In this document: positions 35,076-44,231 of the stretch, piece after piece
How positions within the stretch are numbered: the stretch's first letter is position 1
How the letters are laid out: each line of letters starts with the position of its first letter
Assembly: GCA_943789365.1 (NCBI GenBank)
Contig: CALSTV010000001.1
Coordinates: 1,364,001 to 1,428,000 of the forward strand
From: an uncultured Flavobacteriaceae bacterium
GTDB taxonomy: Bacteria > Bacteroidota > Bacteroidia > Flavobacteriales > Flavobacteriaceae
Direction of reading: 5' to 3'
DNA length: 64,000 nucleotides
Notes under the pieces: model-generated
Databases searched by the model: none
Told to the model about the DNA's origin: nothing
What the model saw: the letters and a program-made list of their open reading frames with translations, nothing else
Program-made: the position numbers and the translations under genes

Positions 35076-36167
35076 TTATTCTGTAACAACATCCCAAACC
35101 TTGGAGCGAATAGATTTACCTTCAGGTCCTTCCACAGTTAAAATTACGGTCCATTCGTTGGCTTCATTATATTTGTGAGTTGGGTTCTGCTTAGTGGACG
35201 TGGTACCATCTCCAAAATCCCAATGCCACTTATTGATTATGCCACTGGAGTCATCTTTAAACTGAAACCATCGTTGTTTTCGATCCATTTCGATAAAAGA
35301 CCACTGCGCATCAATGGGTTTATTATACGCTGCTTCAAGAGGCATCTGTCGAAATAGATTTAAATACGAAGCATCAAAAATCATCTTTGTATCATCAGCC
35401 AAATTTAAAAAGGACTCAAATTTTTTAGAAGTATCATAATCAAGAACACACCAGGACATGCCAATCAGGTTGTTTTCTTTTAATTGCGTTACGGTGGAAC
35501 GATCGATACCTGCTACATCGGCATGGTCAAAAGGCGTAATCCAAAATTCCATTTTCAAAGTGCCAGATTCTCCATGCTTAAAATCATACTCATAGGCTGC
35601 ATTGAAATAGGGGAATTCTTTGATCCAAGGTGTATTTCCCCATACCATTGCCTCATCTTTGTCTTGTACAGGCGTAAAGATATGATAGTTTTGTGCATGG
35701 GCACCATGTCCTTTAAAATGGAGTGCCTGGTAGGGAAAGTGCTTTGTATTGCCATTGCTTTTTTTAATAAACGGACCTCCTGATAAATTGCCGTCCACAA
35801 CCAATTCAAAAATATCCTGAGCAAGTTTGGAATCCTCAAAACTCCAATAATCATCCGAAGCTTCCACATAAAAGTACAGTCTGTTTAGGTTTTTTACCCA
35901 GCCCACTTTCACGGTTATATCGTAGTCTTTTGGATTTAATTTTTCGAGGGAGTCTTTTCGAGTATCTTTGAGCTCTTCCAATCCAATTGCGTAGGAATTA
36001 GGAACCATGTCCCAATCACTAAAGTCACCATCAATTCGGGGAATCTGATTTTTAGGAAACTGAAAAATCTTGTATTCTTTGGCTGGAACTGTAAACGCAA
36101 ACATAAAAAAACACATACTTACACAAGCAAAAGCGTAAAAGAGGATGTGGTGTTCTGACAGTTTCAT
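35076..36167 (-). CDS. Secreted CBM9-like plus PKD-domain protein
   Basis: 363 residues from the ATG at 36167 (MKLSEHHILFYAFACVSMCF), a signal peptide. A longer frame to 36338 overlaps the C-terminal coding sequence of GH78 and is rejected. Residues about 25-260 resemble a CBM9/DOMON-like sugar-binding sandwich (IPRIDGDFSDWDMVPNSYAI, VKVGWVKNLNRLYFYVEASD, KMEFWITPFDHADV). The C-terminus is a PKD domain (WHWDFGDGTTSTKQNPTHKY). No sorting domain or catalytic motif is seen. It is likely a glycan-binding accessory protein co-transcribed with GH78 and RhaM. Confidence 0.7.
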   Translation of the reverse strand: MKLSEHHILFYAFACVSMCFFMFAFTVPAKEYKIFQFPKNQIPRIDGDFSDWDMVPNSYAIGLEELKDTRKDSLEKLNPKDYDITVKVGWVKNLNRLYFYVEASDDYWSFEDSKLAQDIFELVVDGNLSGGPFIKKSNGNTKHFPYQALHFKGHGAHAQNYHIFTPVQDKDEAMVWGNTPWIKEFPYFNAAYEYDFKHGESGTLKMEFWITPFDHADVAGIDRSTVTQLKENNLIGMSWCVLDYDTSKKFESFLNLADDTKMIFDASYLNLFRQMPLEAAYNKPIDAQWSFIEMDRKQRWFQFKDDSSGIINKWHWDFGDGTTSTKQNPTHKYNEANEWTVILTVEGPEGKSIRSKVWDVVTE

Positions 36168-36307
36168 TTTAATAATATCACGATTATAGTTGTCCTTTCC
36201 TGGGGCAGAGGAATGTTCTATTTTAGTATTTTCAATCCTTCCGGAGCATCGATTTCGGTTGCAATGGTTCCGTCTGCTTGTTTTATATGGCTTACTTTTA
36301 GCACCCC

Positions 36308-37972
36308 TTATTTGGTTGGAAAACTTCCTTTTGCCCATTGTAAATCGCCCAGGTTCGGAGCTATTTTTACCGAGTTACCTGCATTTGAGATGTTGATACC
36401 TAGTACGTATTGACTTAACCAAGCCGTTGGCCCACTTGCCCAACCGTGGCACAAACTGTGTCTGAAACCAACATAACAGTATTCTCCAAAATCACCATGA
36501 ATGTCCGTTTTGTTTGGAGGAATCATTTCGTCAATTCGACTGGTATTAGCGGTGTCCAAAATATCAAAGTCCTCCCAAAAAGTAGTTGCACCAAGGTCTA
36601 GCATCGCTCCCCAATAGTCACGAATCACAGTTAAAGCTCCGTCATAGTCTTTGGCTTTTGCCATGGCTTCCAAAATATAATAGCCATAAAAGGTTGACAT
36701 ACGTTCCACACCGTCTTTTGTCAATATTTCTTTGTTGATTTTTTCAGCATCTTCCAAACCTGTTAAGGCCATAAGAGCGGCTGCTTGTTTTGTCGTATTT
36801 CCTTTGGGTTTGTGTTTTCTCAATTGCTTGGCAATCTTTTTGTATTTTTTGCTTAGTTTTTTGTTGTCGTATGCCGACATAATTTCACTGCCCGCTTCAA
36901 AGGTCATGATCATCATGGCTTGCAACCCTGCATGTACCGCTTCAGGAATTTCACTGGTAGGCCAATCCATAAAACGGCCTCCATTCAGCACTTCTTTGTT
37001 TTCTTCATCTATAAAGGTGCTCAATTGATCTAACAAGGCAATCATATAGGCTTCTTGTTCTTTTAAATACGCGAGATCTCCATGATAGTCATACACGTTT
37101 TTGTGAATTAAAATCCACCACATAGAGTAGGAACTGATACCATTCATCCATTGCGGTAAGGGATGTTGGTCTCGTGCCAAATCCAAACTCTTGGTAACCA
37201 CTTCATGATTTCCAAATACGGTATTGATGGTCATTACTTCGGGATGCATGTCTCCAACCCATACCAAGCGGTCACGTTTTACACCGTCCCATAAATAATT
37301 TTGCATGTTTAAATGGACCGTATAAGCACCCGTACTCCAGATGTTGTTCAAACGTTCATCATTCGATTCAAAAGATCCGATGTATGGGATGTCTCGATAC
37401 ACAAAAGCAGCATCAATGGATTTAATCGGCGCTTGTTCATTTTCGTCTACAACATCGATACGTACAAAACGAAAGCCTGTTTCTCCTACTTCAATACTTC
37501 CTAGCCAAGGCACTTCCACAATAAAATCTCTTAAAGAATGCTCATTGGTTGCGTTTGTATCTCCTCCTACGGTAGACATAGTTTCACTTACAGATTCACC
37601 AAAACGGACTCTTAGTTTTAGTGGGTTTTTGTTTTGACGTATGCCCATAGAAATTTTGACACCTCCGTGAATTTCCATCCCATAATCCAACAAAATACCA
37701 GGTTTGTTTTCAGCAGTACTCACCAATTGAAAGAGACCTGTGTCGTTTACAGCCACTTGTCCATTCCCTTTTTTCAGTAGTGCTTCTGAGTTTTTAAGAA
37801 AGGTTCCTGTAGTATCCGATTGCCAAACGATACGTTGGGGTGTTAGGTATGTTTTGGTCATCTCGGAATGACTCACCTTGTTGTCATACTTCGCTCCAAA
37901 GACAGGAGGCAGTTGTGCATAGGCGCTTATTCCACATAAAAGAATCGTTAGGCTTATTATATTTTTAATCAT
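36308..37972 (-). CDS. GH78 alpha-L-rhamnosidase, cut short by an in-frame TAA
   Basis: 554 residues as read; signal peptide MIKNIISLTILLCGISAYAQ. GH78 blocks are YLWDGVKRDRLVWVGDMHPE (general-acid region), MSTFYGYYILEAMAKAKDYD, GATTFWEDFD and GFRHSLCHGWASGPTAWLSQ. It releases terminal L-rhamnose. After WAKGSFPTK a TAA (36308-36310) ends the frame, but the same frame continues for 29 more codons (GVLKVSHIKQADGTIATE...) to a TAG at 36218-36220. This tail is the expected end of a GH78 C-terminal beta domain. The missing tail suggests a nonsense mutation (one base from AAA, GAA or CAA) or a base error. The start overlaps the upstream lipoprotein gene by four bases. Confidence 0.85.
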   Translation of the reverse strand: MIKNIISLTILLCGISAYAQLPPVFGAKYDNKVSHSEMTKTYLTPQRIVWQSDTTGTFLKNSEALLKKGNGQVAVNDTGLFQLVSTAENKPGILLDYGMEIHGGVKISMGIRQNKNPLKLRVRFGESVSETMSTVGGDTNATNEHSLRDFIVEVPWLGSIEVGETGFRFVRIDVVDENEQAPIKSIDAAFVYRDIPYIGSFESNDERLNNIWSTGAYTVHLNMQNYLWDGVKRDRLVWVGDMHPEVMTINTVFGNHEVVTKSLDLARDQHPLPQWMNGISSYSMWWILIHKNVYDYHGDLAYLKEQEAYMIALLDQLSTFIDEENKEVLNGGRFMDWPTSEIPEAVHAGLQAMMIMTFEAGSEIMSAYDNKKLSKKYKKIAKQLRKHKPKGNTTKQAAALMALTGLEDAEKINKEILTKDGVERMSTFYGYYILEAMAKAKDYDGALTVIRDYWGAMLDLGATTFWEDFDILDTANTSRIDEMIPPNKTDIHGDFGEYCYVGFRHSLCHGWASGPTAWLSQYVLGINISNAGNSVKIAPNLGDLQWAKGSFPTK

Positions 37973-38946
37973 TTTTTAGTTTTTTTAAGTGTGTTATTGA
38001 GGGTATATATTGTTGAACGGATCTCATCTACCGATCCTATAATGATGTAATAGTCATATTCAAAACTGTCGTTTTTTTCTAAAGCAACCATTTTCACGGG
38101 AGCTATATAAGAGGTGTGACTGTCTAAAGTTTCATAACCCGGATTGCCGGCCATACCCGCCAGGAAATTTGAGCTGATAGGCGTGTAAACACCCATGCCC
38201 CATTTGTTGTCATCAACAAAGGCCATCCAATGTTCTGTAACCATGTCGTCTTTGTATTTTCCCCAAAATCCATCTCTTAGTTTTTTTACTTTAGGGGTGC
38301 TTAGTGGTTTGTTGGTAAAGGGTGCATCGCCAAAATAACTGTACAAATTTTTAAGTACAGAAATGGGATAAACAGCAGGAAGTTCTTGGTTGCACAACCG
38401 CTTGTTCCCATACATAATGTCTGTACGATTACAGGTCAGCTTGTTGTGCACTTTGATAACGTTCCCTGTTAGGGTCAGCCACTGTTCCATAACAGCTTCG
38501 GCAGGTTCGTTGTTCATATCCCAAAGCATGGGGATGCATTTTACATAGAGTTCCTGCTCCTTTTTACGGTATTCTAGAATTTTTGCTCTGTTGTTGTAGG
38601 AATCTCCTACCTGAATTGGATTCCATGCCCAAGGAGACCAATTGGAATTTTGTCCTTCATGAGTTCTGTCTCGGTTTTGTCCGGCATAATAAGACTGTTG
38701 GATATAACGTCCCTCATCATGTATATTGACAAGATTTCTTGTGGTGTCAGACAATGAAATATAATTGATGGCACCGCCTCGGGTGAGATCTAATTTTACA
38801 AGTAATACATCATTACGAACTTCAAGTGTCTGAGTAGTTGGAACTAGCTTCACTACTTTATCTCCGTTTTGCTTTTGAGTACTTTTACACCCCATAGAGG
38901 ATAAAACAACGAATATTAGTATTTGAATACGGTACATCAAATGCAT
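37969..38946 (-). CDS. Lipoprotein of unknown family, distantly like the two large T9SS proteins
   Basis: 325 residues; lipobox in VVLSSMGCKSTQ. The body begins RNDVLLVKLDLTRGGAINYI, followed by EGRYIQQSYYAGQNRD and WNPIQVGDSYNNRAKILEY. The order 'glycine-glycine-strand, GRY.Q.S, N-P' resembles the start of the proteins at 31.3 and 50.9 kb. All residues fit a beta-rich extracellular fold. It lies between GH106 (1-bp gap) and GH78 (4-bp overlap) in a tightly packed operon, so a role in cutting or binding rhamnose-containing chains is likely, but no activity is known to me. Confidence 0.6.
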   Translation of the reverse strand: MHLMYRIQILIFVVLSSMGCKSTQKQNGDKVVKLVPTTQTLEVRNDVLLVKLDLTRGGAINYISLSDTTRNLVNIHDEGRYIQQSYYAGQNRDRTHEGQNSNWSPWAWNPIQVGDSYNNRAKILEYRKKEQELYVKCIPMLWDMNNEPAEAVMEQWLTLTGNVIKVHNKLTCNRTDIMYGNKRLCNQELPAVYPISVLKNLYSYFGDAPFTNKPLSTPKVKKLRDGFWGKYKDDMVTEHWMAFVDDNKWGMGVYTPISSNFLAGMAGNPGYETLDSHTSYIAPVKMVALEKNDSFEYDYYIIIGSVDEIRSTIYTLNNTLKKTKK

Positions 38947-38947
38947 C

Positions 38948-41900
38948 TTATTTGGTTATTTTTTGAAGGCTTACAGGACCTAATAATCCGGACGGAACGA
39001 GTTCTTCTTGAGGGGTAACGCTGTCTACCAATAACCAGGTACTACGGGCTTCTTTTGGAAGTTGTTTGTCTCCTGTGATACGGTTGCGGAATACATTGAC
39101 CACTTCAATTTTAATCGTATTGTTTCCTTCTTTCAGTGCATCAGAAATGTTCAGTTTGTATGGGGCGATCCAAGTCGTTCCAACCTCTTTTCCGTTGATA
39201 GCAACTGTTGCCATCACGCCCACTTTACCTAAGTCTATAAAAATGGCATCCGTGTCGTTTTTAGCTGAGTACTCAAAACTAGAGGTATAGGTTGCCGTTC
39301 CCGAGTAATACTTAATTTTCTCATTTTCATGCGACGACCAATCTGTCAACTTCGAGAAATTGACGGCTTCTTTTGGGCCGATATTTTTATTGTGAAAATC
39401 TACTTTCCAGGCTTTATCGAGGGTTTTGATTTGTGTTGCTTTTGGAAAGTTGGTCGCATAGCCGGCATGCATGTTTGCGGGTGTGTCATTAGAAAACACG
39501 ACAAACCAACTTTGCAACGGCTTCATGGTGATAGGAACTTCCATGTTTCCATTGTGTTCTTTGAACTCATGCAAAGCTCTTACCTCTCCTGTAATGGCAT
39601 CCCAAAGCTGCGGTTTTTTCCCTTGCACTCTAAAGGATGGTGTAAAACTAATTTCCTGATCACTTTGATTGGTTAAAAAGTAAATTTCCATATTTGGTAA
39701 GGTACGGTGTGTCCATAATACCGGTACATCAGTATCAAATTGAACATCTTTGGCAATACCCAATTGGTTTAAGGCATCTTGCAATTCCAAGCCATCAGCT
39801 ACAAATCCTTTTTGGTAGGGTTTGATTTTTTCTGTACCCGCTCCCCACATGTTGGCTGCCAATGCTTTTACTCGTGTATCACTCTCCGGGAAGTTTTGCA
39901 AACTAGGCGATTTTTCCGGCGCCTGTCCAAATATTTTTCCTCCTTGGGCCACCAAAGACTCAATTTTTTCGAGTAATTCTGGTCGCATGCTGTTAAATGG
40001 TGGCAAGACCATTAGGTTATAGGTCATGCCATCGGGCAATACAAATTTTCCGTCTTTTACGGAGAGTCTGTTTAAAATCACTTCCGCATTGATATAATCA
40101 TACGAATAGCCATTGGGCAATTCAGGATTCCGTACACCTGTCATAATGGGTGCATCTTCTCCGATAAAATAACAGACATCTGCCGCATAATTCCCTTGTT
40201 GTAATAGGTGCTGACATCTTCTTATATAATCAAAATAGGTTTTCGACTTTTGAAACCAGGTGTTGTGTCTGTTAAACTCCGTACTAAACCAGGCGTTGAC
40301 ACCGGGAACTCTATTGTCGTCTGGTTGATGTACGTACAAATGCAATACAAAGTGGTTGATGCCTTCTGTAAATGACCAATCTCCCCGTTTTTTAAGCAAT
40401 GCCGGATGGCGTACATAGGTTCTATGAGCCGCTGTAAATGCTTCGGCGGATACTCTGTTTTTTCCATAAATATGTGCTGCAGAAGCCGCAGATTTGCATT
40501 CAATATCTCCTAAAGTTCCTTCATTCCAGAATTCACCGGACACCAAATCCGATTGCCCTCCGTATTTTAAAAATTCAGAAGGGAATCCCCAATGCCCATA
40601 ATTCTCTAACCACAGTTGTAAATTGTGCTCATTGCTTATTTTTCTCAATCCACCCACATATTGATAGGCTACTTGGTCTGCCACAAAGCGTCGCATATCC
40701 CATAAAAAACGCTCAGATGCTTCCACACTTTCAACAATTCTACCTGAATAGGTTGGCAGGAAAGGTTTTGGGTCGTAACCGTAAGTGGTTTTAAATTCCT
40801 TTTGAAAATTATCCGACCAGTTTTGAGAGCCCATTTCGTAACTGTCTCCAATGACATATTTAAAGGCATCTCTGTTTGCTTCGGGTACCTTAGCCAATAG
40901 TTTTCCTACAAATTGATCGAAATGAAAACGGATCAGTTCTTCATCCATTTTATCAATTTCATAGCCTTTTCCCTGTGGGGCAGCAGGCGAGTTTTTGGTG
41001 CCTGTAGGCGTCATTCCATAGCGTTGTATTGTCCATTCCCCTTTGGGTGCGTTCCATACAATAGTGCCATTTTTATCTAGTTTGTCGCTGATGTCAACGA
41101 CCGCGTTTTTTGTGATTTTTAGTTCCGCATTGTCGATAGCCTCTTGAGGTTCCCATAAATAGCTGTCCCAGGCAGGGAAAGGTGTAGGGTGCATTTTTCC
41201 TAAAGTTTTTTCCGGGAATTTCTCCAATCCGGCAGCTTCGGAAATTTCAATTTCGGCTAGGTGGTAATTTTGTCTTTTTGCCTTTGGGTTAAAGGTGCCT
41301 GCCATTGCGACAAATTCAATAGTAAAGCGATTGGATGTTACATTTGGTAAGGCCATTACAATGGGGGCATATTTGTCGGGCCCAACATTTGGATTCAAGT
41401 TGCTTCTGTCTATGACAAAGGTCTTTACCAATGTTTCTGTTCCTTGTATTGTTGCAAATACCTTGCATTGTACTGTAAAAGCATTTGTGGAAGGTGTGAT
41501 TTTTATGCTTTTAGCAGTGATTTCTTTTGTACCGTTAATTTTTAGTTTGTATTTTTTTACTGCTTTTGAAAAGCCGACCAAAGTGTTTTTGTCGCCATCC
41601 ATCAATTGCTTGCTGTTTGCTACTGTTGGCTGTATAGTTAGGCTTGCATTTTTTGTTGAAAGTGTGTTGCTTTCTGCTGCAATCGAAGGAAAGGCCAATA
41701 CATAGGTGTCTTGAAATTCAAGGGTAGGCTTTGCTAAGTTCACTTTTACTTTTGCTCCACCGGTTATTTTGGTTTCTTCGTAGGTTAGGTAGCGCATCGC
41801 CATGTCTGCTTTTACCCAGGGACCTCCGGACTGACTCCATCCTGGACAATTAAAAACACCAATATCCACACCAATACGTTTCCCTTCATTGATGGCATGT

Positions 41901-42214
41901 ACCATATGCTCCCACCAGGCATCGCTAAGCATGGGAACATTGCCGTCTATTTCATCAGGGTTTATATTTCCGATAAGCGCCCCTCCAATTCCGGCCGCTT
42001 TCATGGCTTCTAAATCTTTGGTAATACCGTCTTTAGAAATATCATCACCAATCCAGTACCAGTAACACCAAAGCGTATTGTCGTTAGAGGGAACTATAAA
42101 ATCAGCTTGAACAGCATTCATGTCTGCTTTTTGTGCAGTGTCTTGCGAATTACATGCCAGTAGCAAAGCTAAGCATAGGATTGCGATGCTTTTAAAGATG
42201 TGTAGTGTTTTCAT
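38948..42214 (-). CDS. GH106 alpha-L-rhamnosidase lipoprotein
   Basis: About 1088 residues from MKTLHIFKSIAILCLALLLA, with a lipobox ACNS; an upstream Met seven codons earlier is possible. GH106 features are LWCYWYWIGDDISKDGITKD, GVDIGVFNCPGWSQSGGPWV, FKYVIGDSYEMGSQNWSDNF and LWLENYGHWGFPSEFLKYGG, with a C-terminal galactose-binding-like domain (DTDAIFIDLGKVGVMATVAI). The family removes alpha-L-rhamnose with inversion, often from complex chains. Surface or periplasmic attachment fits work upstream of RhaM and the rhamnose operon. It lies 19 bp after the sulfatase gene. Confidence 0.9.
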   Translation of the reverse strand: MKTLHIFKSIAILCLALLLACNSQDTAQKADMNAVQADFIVPSNDNTLWCYWYWIGDDISKDGITKDLEAMKAAGIGGALIGNINPDEIDGNVPMLSDAWWEHMVHAINEGKRIGVDIGVFNCPGWSQSGGPWVKADMAMRYLTYEETKITGGAKVKVNLAKPTLEFQDTYVLAFPSIAAESNTLSTKNASLTIQPTVANSKQLMDGDKNTLVGFSKAVKKYKLKINGTKEITAKSIKITPSTNAFTVQCKVFATIQGTETLVKTFVIDRSNLNPNVGPDKYAPIVMALPNVTSNRFTIEFVAMAGTFNPKAKRQNYHLAEIEISEAAGLEKFPEKTLGKMHPTPFPAWDSYLWEPQEAIDNAELKITKNAVVDISDKLDKNGTIVWNAPKGEWTIQRYGMTPTGTKNSPAAPQGKGYEIDKMDEELIRFHFDQFVGKLLAKVPEANRDAFKYVIGDSYEMGSQNWSDNFQKEFKTTYGYDPKPFLPTYSGRIVESVEASERFLWDMRRFVADQVAYQYVGGLRKISNEHNLQLWLENYGHWGFPSEFLKYGGQSDLVSGEFWNEGTLGDIECKSAASAAHIYGKNRVSAEAFTAAHRTYVRHPALLKKRGDWSFTEGINHFVLHLYVHQPDDNRVPGVNAWFSTEFNRHNTWFQKSKTYFDYIRRCQHLLQQGNYAADVCYFIGEDAPIMTGVRNPELPNGYSYDYINAEVILNRLSVKDGKFVLPDGMTYNLMVLPPFNSMRPELLEKIESLVAQGGKIFGQAPEKSPSLQNFPESDTRVKALAANMWGAGTEKIKPYQKGFVADGLELQDALNQLGIAKDVQFDTDVPVLWTHRTLPNMEIYFLTNQSDQEISFTPSFRVQGKKPQLWDAITGEVRALHEFKEHNGNMEVPITMKPLQSWFVVFSNDTPANMHAGYATNFPKATQIKTLDKAWKVDFHNKNIGPKEAVNFSKLTDWSSHENEKIKYYSGTATYTSSFEYSAKNDTDAIFIDLGKVGVMATVAINGKEVGTTWIAPYKLNISDALKEGNNTIKIEVVNVFRNRITGDKQLPKEARSTWLLVDSVTPQEELVPSGLLGPVSLQKITK

Positions 42215-42254
42215 TGAATGCGTACTTGCTTTCATGTATAAAATTTAATCGTTT

Positions 42255-43859
42255 TTATTTTTTTTGATACCTCGATTTAAGCGCCTTCGGCATGGCGGTA
42301 GGAATGTATTTTTTCCCTGTTCCCCGGTCACCTTGTGGTTCGTAATGTGTACTCGTTGCGGTGCTTTCCGGGATGTAGTCGGCTTCGTTGCTTTCCTTTG
42401 TCCACCAAGAGAACCAGCTCTCATTTAAACTATGAACCTTGTGTTTTTGTTTATTTGACAGGTCGTTGGTTTCTAAGGGGTCTTTTTGAAGGTTGTACAA
42501 TTCCCACCCGGAACCATCTACTTCCACCAAACTCCATTTTTCAGTTCTAATGGCTCTGTTGTCCATAAATTGAAAAAATAAGGGCGACTTTCTTTCGAAT
42601 TTTTTTCCTGAAAATAATGAAGACATAGATTGCCCAGCGTAGACATCTATAGGACCTGATGCTTTAGGATGTTTTGAGACTTCTAACAAAGTAGGTACAA
42701 TATCTACCATATGTACCGGCTCTTGATGGATGGTTCCTTGCTTTTGAATGCCTTTTGGCCAATAGGCAATGGCTCCTGTTTTTACCCCGCCGTTGTGTTG
42801 ACTTATTTTGTACAGCCTGTTAGGCGTTACGCTGGCATAGGCCCAACCCGTTCCCGGTTGGTAATTAGAACCCGCATCACCGGGCAACAAACCTTTTTCC
42901 AATAGCTTTGCGTCCATTACGGAAAAAGAATCGGTGCCATTGTCACTCATAAAAAGAATGAGCGTATTGTCGAGCTGACCGTTGTTTTCAAGGGCTGCTA
43001 ATAGTTGACCAATACCTGCATCCATACGTTCAATCATGGCGGCATACACAGACATTCTTAAATCTTCTAGGTCTTTTTGTTCCGGACTTAAGGATCCCCA
43101 GTCGGGCAAGTTTTCAGGGTAGTCAGGCAAAGGCGTATCCGGAGCGATGATTCCCAATTCGATTTGTTTTTTTATACGTGCTTCTCGAATGGCTTGCCAT
43201 CCTTTTAAGTACTTGCCTCTTTGTTTTAGAATGTCTTCTTTAGGTGCTTGCAAAGGGTTGTGTGGTGCTTGGTAGCTTAAATACAAAAAGAAAGGTTCGG
43301 TGTCGTTTGCTGTTTTGGGAGCTATAAAATCGATGGCATGTTTGGTAAACGCATCTGTGCTGTAAAAGTTTTTACCAAAATCTGTAAATGGTTCTTTGTT
43401 TAAATGATACCCATTTTCACCTCTACTTCCGTGAAAATAGCTCGAGAATCCTCCCACAAAACCAAAAAAGTAATCAAAACCTTTGTCGTTGGGAACTCCG
43501 CTCAAATGCCATTTGCCGACCAAACCTGTACGGTAGCCAGTTTCTTGTAAGTTTTGTGCAATATTGTCTCCTCTTTCAATTCCATAACCTACATGCGGCC
43601 ACCATTGCCCTGTTAGTAAGGAGCTACGGGAAAGCACACACATTCCAGCATTGAACATATTTGGAAAGCGTACCCCTTCATCGGCAAGTTTGTCTAAGGC
43701 AGGCGTGTTCATTTCGCCTCCATAACAGCCTAAATCGCTATAACCGAGATCATCAGCGACAATCAGAATGATGTTCGGCTTGGCGTCGTTTTGAGATGGA
43801 GCATTGCAACAAATTAGCAGTTGCAATACGAAAAGAAGCGTTAGTTTGTAGGTCCTCAT
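42255..43859 (-). CDS. S1-type sulfatase with atypical formylglycine motif CVLSR
   Basis: 534 residues; a hydrophobic N-terminus ending CCNA suggests a lipoprotein. Metal aspartates are in LIVADDLGYSDLGCYGG, and GKWHLSG and LFMSDNGTDSF are normal. The modification motif reads C74-V-L76-S-R in AGMCVLSRSSLLTGQW, with Leu where the canonical C-x-P/A-x-R has Pro or Ala. The codon is CTT; CCT would restore Pro. It may be inactive, poorly modified, or carry a base error; a natural variant that is still modified is possible. It is the first gene of the seven-gene operon ending at 33235. Confidence 0.88.
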   Translation of the reverse strand: MRTYKLTLLFVLQLLICCNAPSQNDAKPNIILIVADDLGYSDLGCYGGEMNTPALDKLADEGVRFPNMFNAGMCVLSRSSLLTGQWWPHVGYGIERGDNIAQNLQETGYRTGLVGKWHLSGVPNDKGFDYFFGFVGGFSSYFHGSRGENGYHLNKEPFTDFGKNFYSTDAFTKHAIDFIAPKTANDTEPFFLYLSYQAPHNPLQAPKEDILKQRGKYLKGWQAIREARIKKQIELGIIAPDTPLPDYPENLPDWGSLSPEQKDLEDLRMSVYAAMIERMDAGIGQLLAALENNGQLDNTLILFMSDNGTDSFSVMDAKLLEKGLLPGDAGSNYQPGTGWAYASVTPNRLYKISQHNGGVKTGAIAYWPKGIQKQGTIHQEPVHMVDIVPTLLEVSKHPKASGPIDVYAGQSMSSLFSGKKFERKSPLFFQFMDNRAIRTEKWSLVEVDGSGWELYNLQKDPLETNDLSNKQKHKVHSLNESWFSWWTKESNEADYIPESTATSTHYEPQGDRGTGKKYIPTAMPKALKSRYQKK

Positions 43860-43880
43860 TTGATACTATTAATAATTATG

Positions 43881-43925
43881 TAAAAAAAAATAAAATATTC
43901 CACTTAACTATCCTGTGAACTACTG
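43881..43925 (-). promoter_or_regulatory. Locus-motif promoter of the seven-gene operon
   Basis: On the minus strand CAGT and CAGGATA are 10 bp apart (plus-strand 43909-43925). The expected -7 position (43881-43888) reads TTTTTTTA, a poor match, so this promoter may depend most on its activator. Confidence 0.6.
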
Positions 43926-44038
43926 ATGCCCTATGTGTTGTTAAGGATTGCTGTTTTTAGCACAAAGTACATCCGTTTTAAAGTGCTGGGTTTATGCTGT
44001 TTTTCAGGGTCTAAAGTTGTTTTTTATGCAATTGTTAG

Positions 44039-44083
44039 CGGTAGAATACAGGATAGCTTTTTAAATAGAGTGCCTTACTTTTG
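44039..44083 (+). promoter_or_regulatory. Locus-motif promoter of the 44.2-45.3 kb gene
   Basis: CGG at 44039 and CAGGATA at 44049-44055 are 10 bp apart. Exactly 20 bases later comes TACTTTTG at 44076-44083, a perfect TAnnTTTG. The leader to the ATG is about 140 bp. Confidence 0.7.
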
Positions 44084-44231
44084 CTTATATAATTGATTTT
44101 ATAAAACGAAGCGAGGGTTGACTTGTGTAGAAATGAGTATTTTTAAAAAATAAAAATCGGTTTTTGCTGTATACTGCCGTTGAAAAGCGAAGAGAAGGAC
44201 AAAATAAATAGGAACGAAGCAATTTTAAAGA

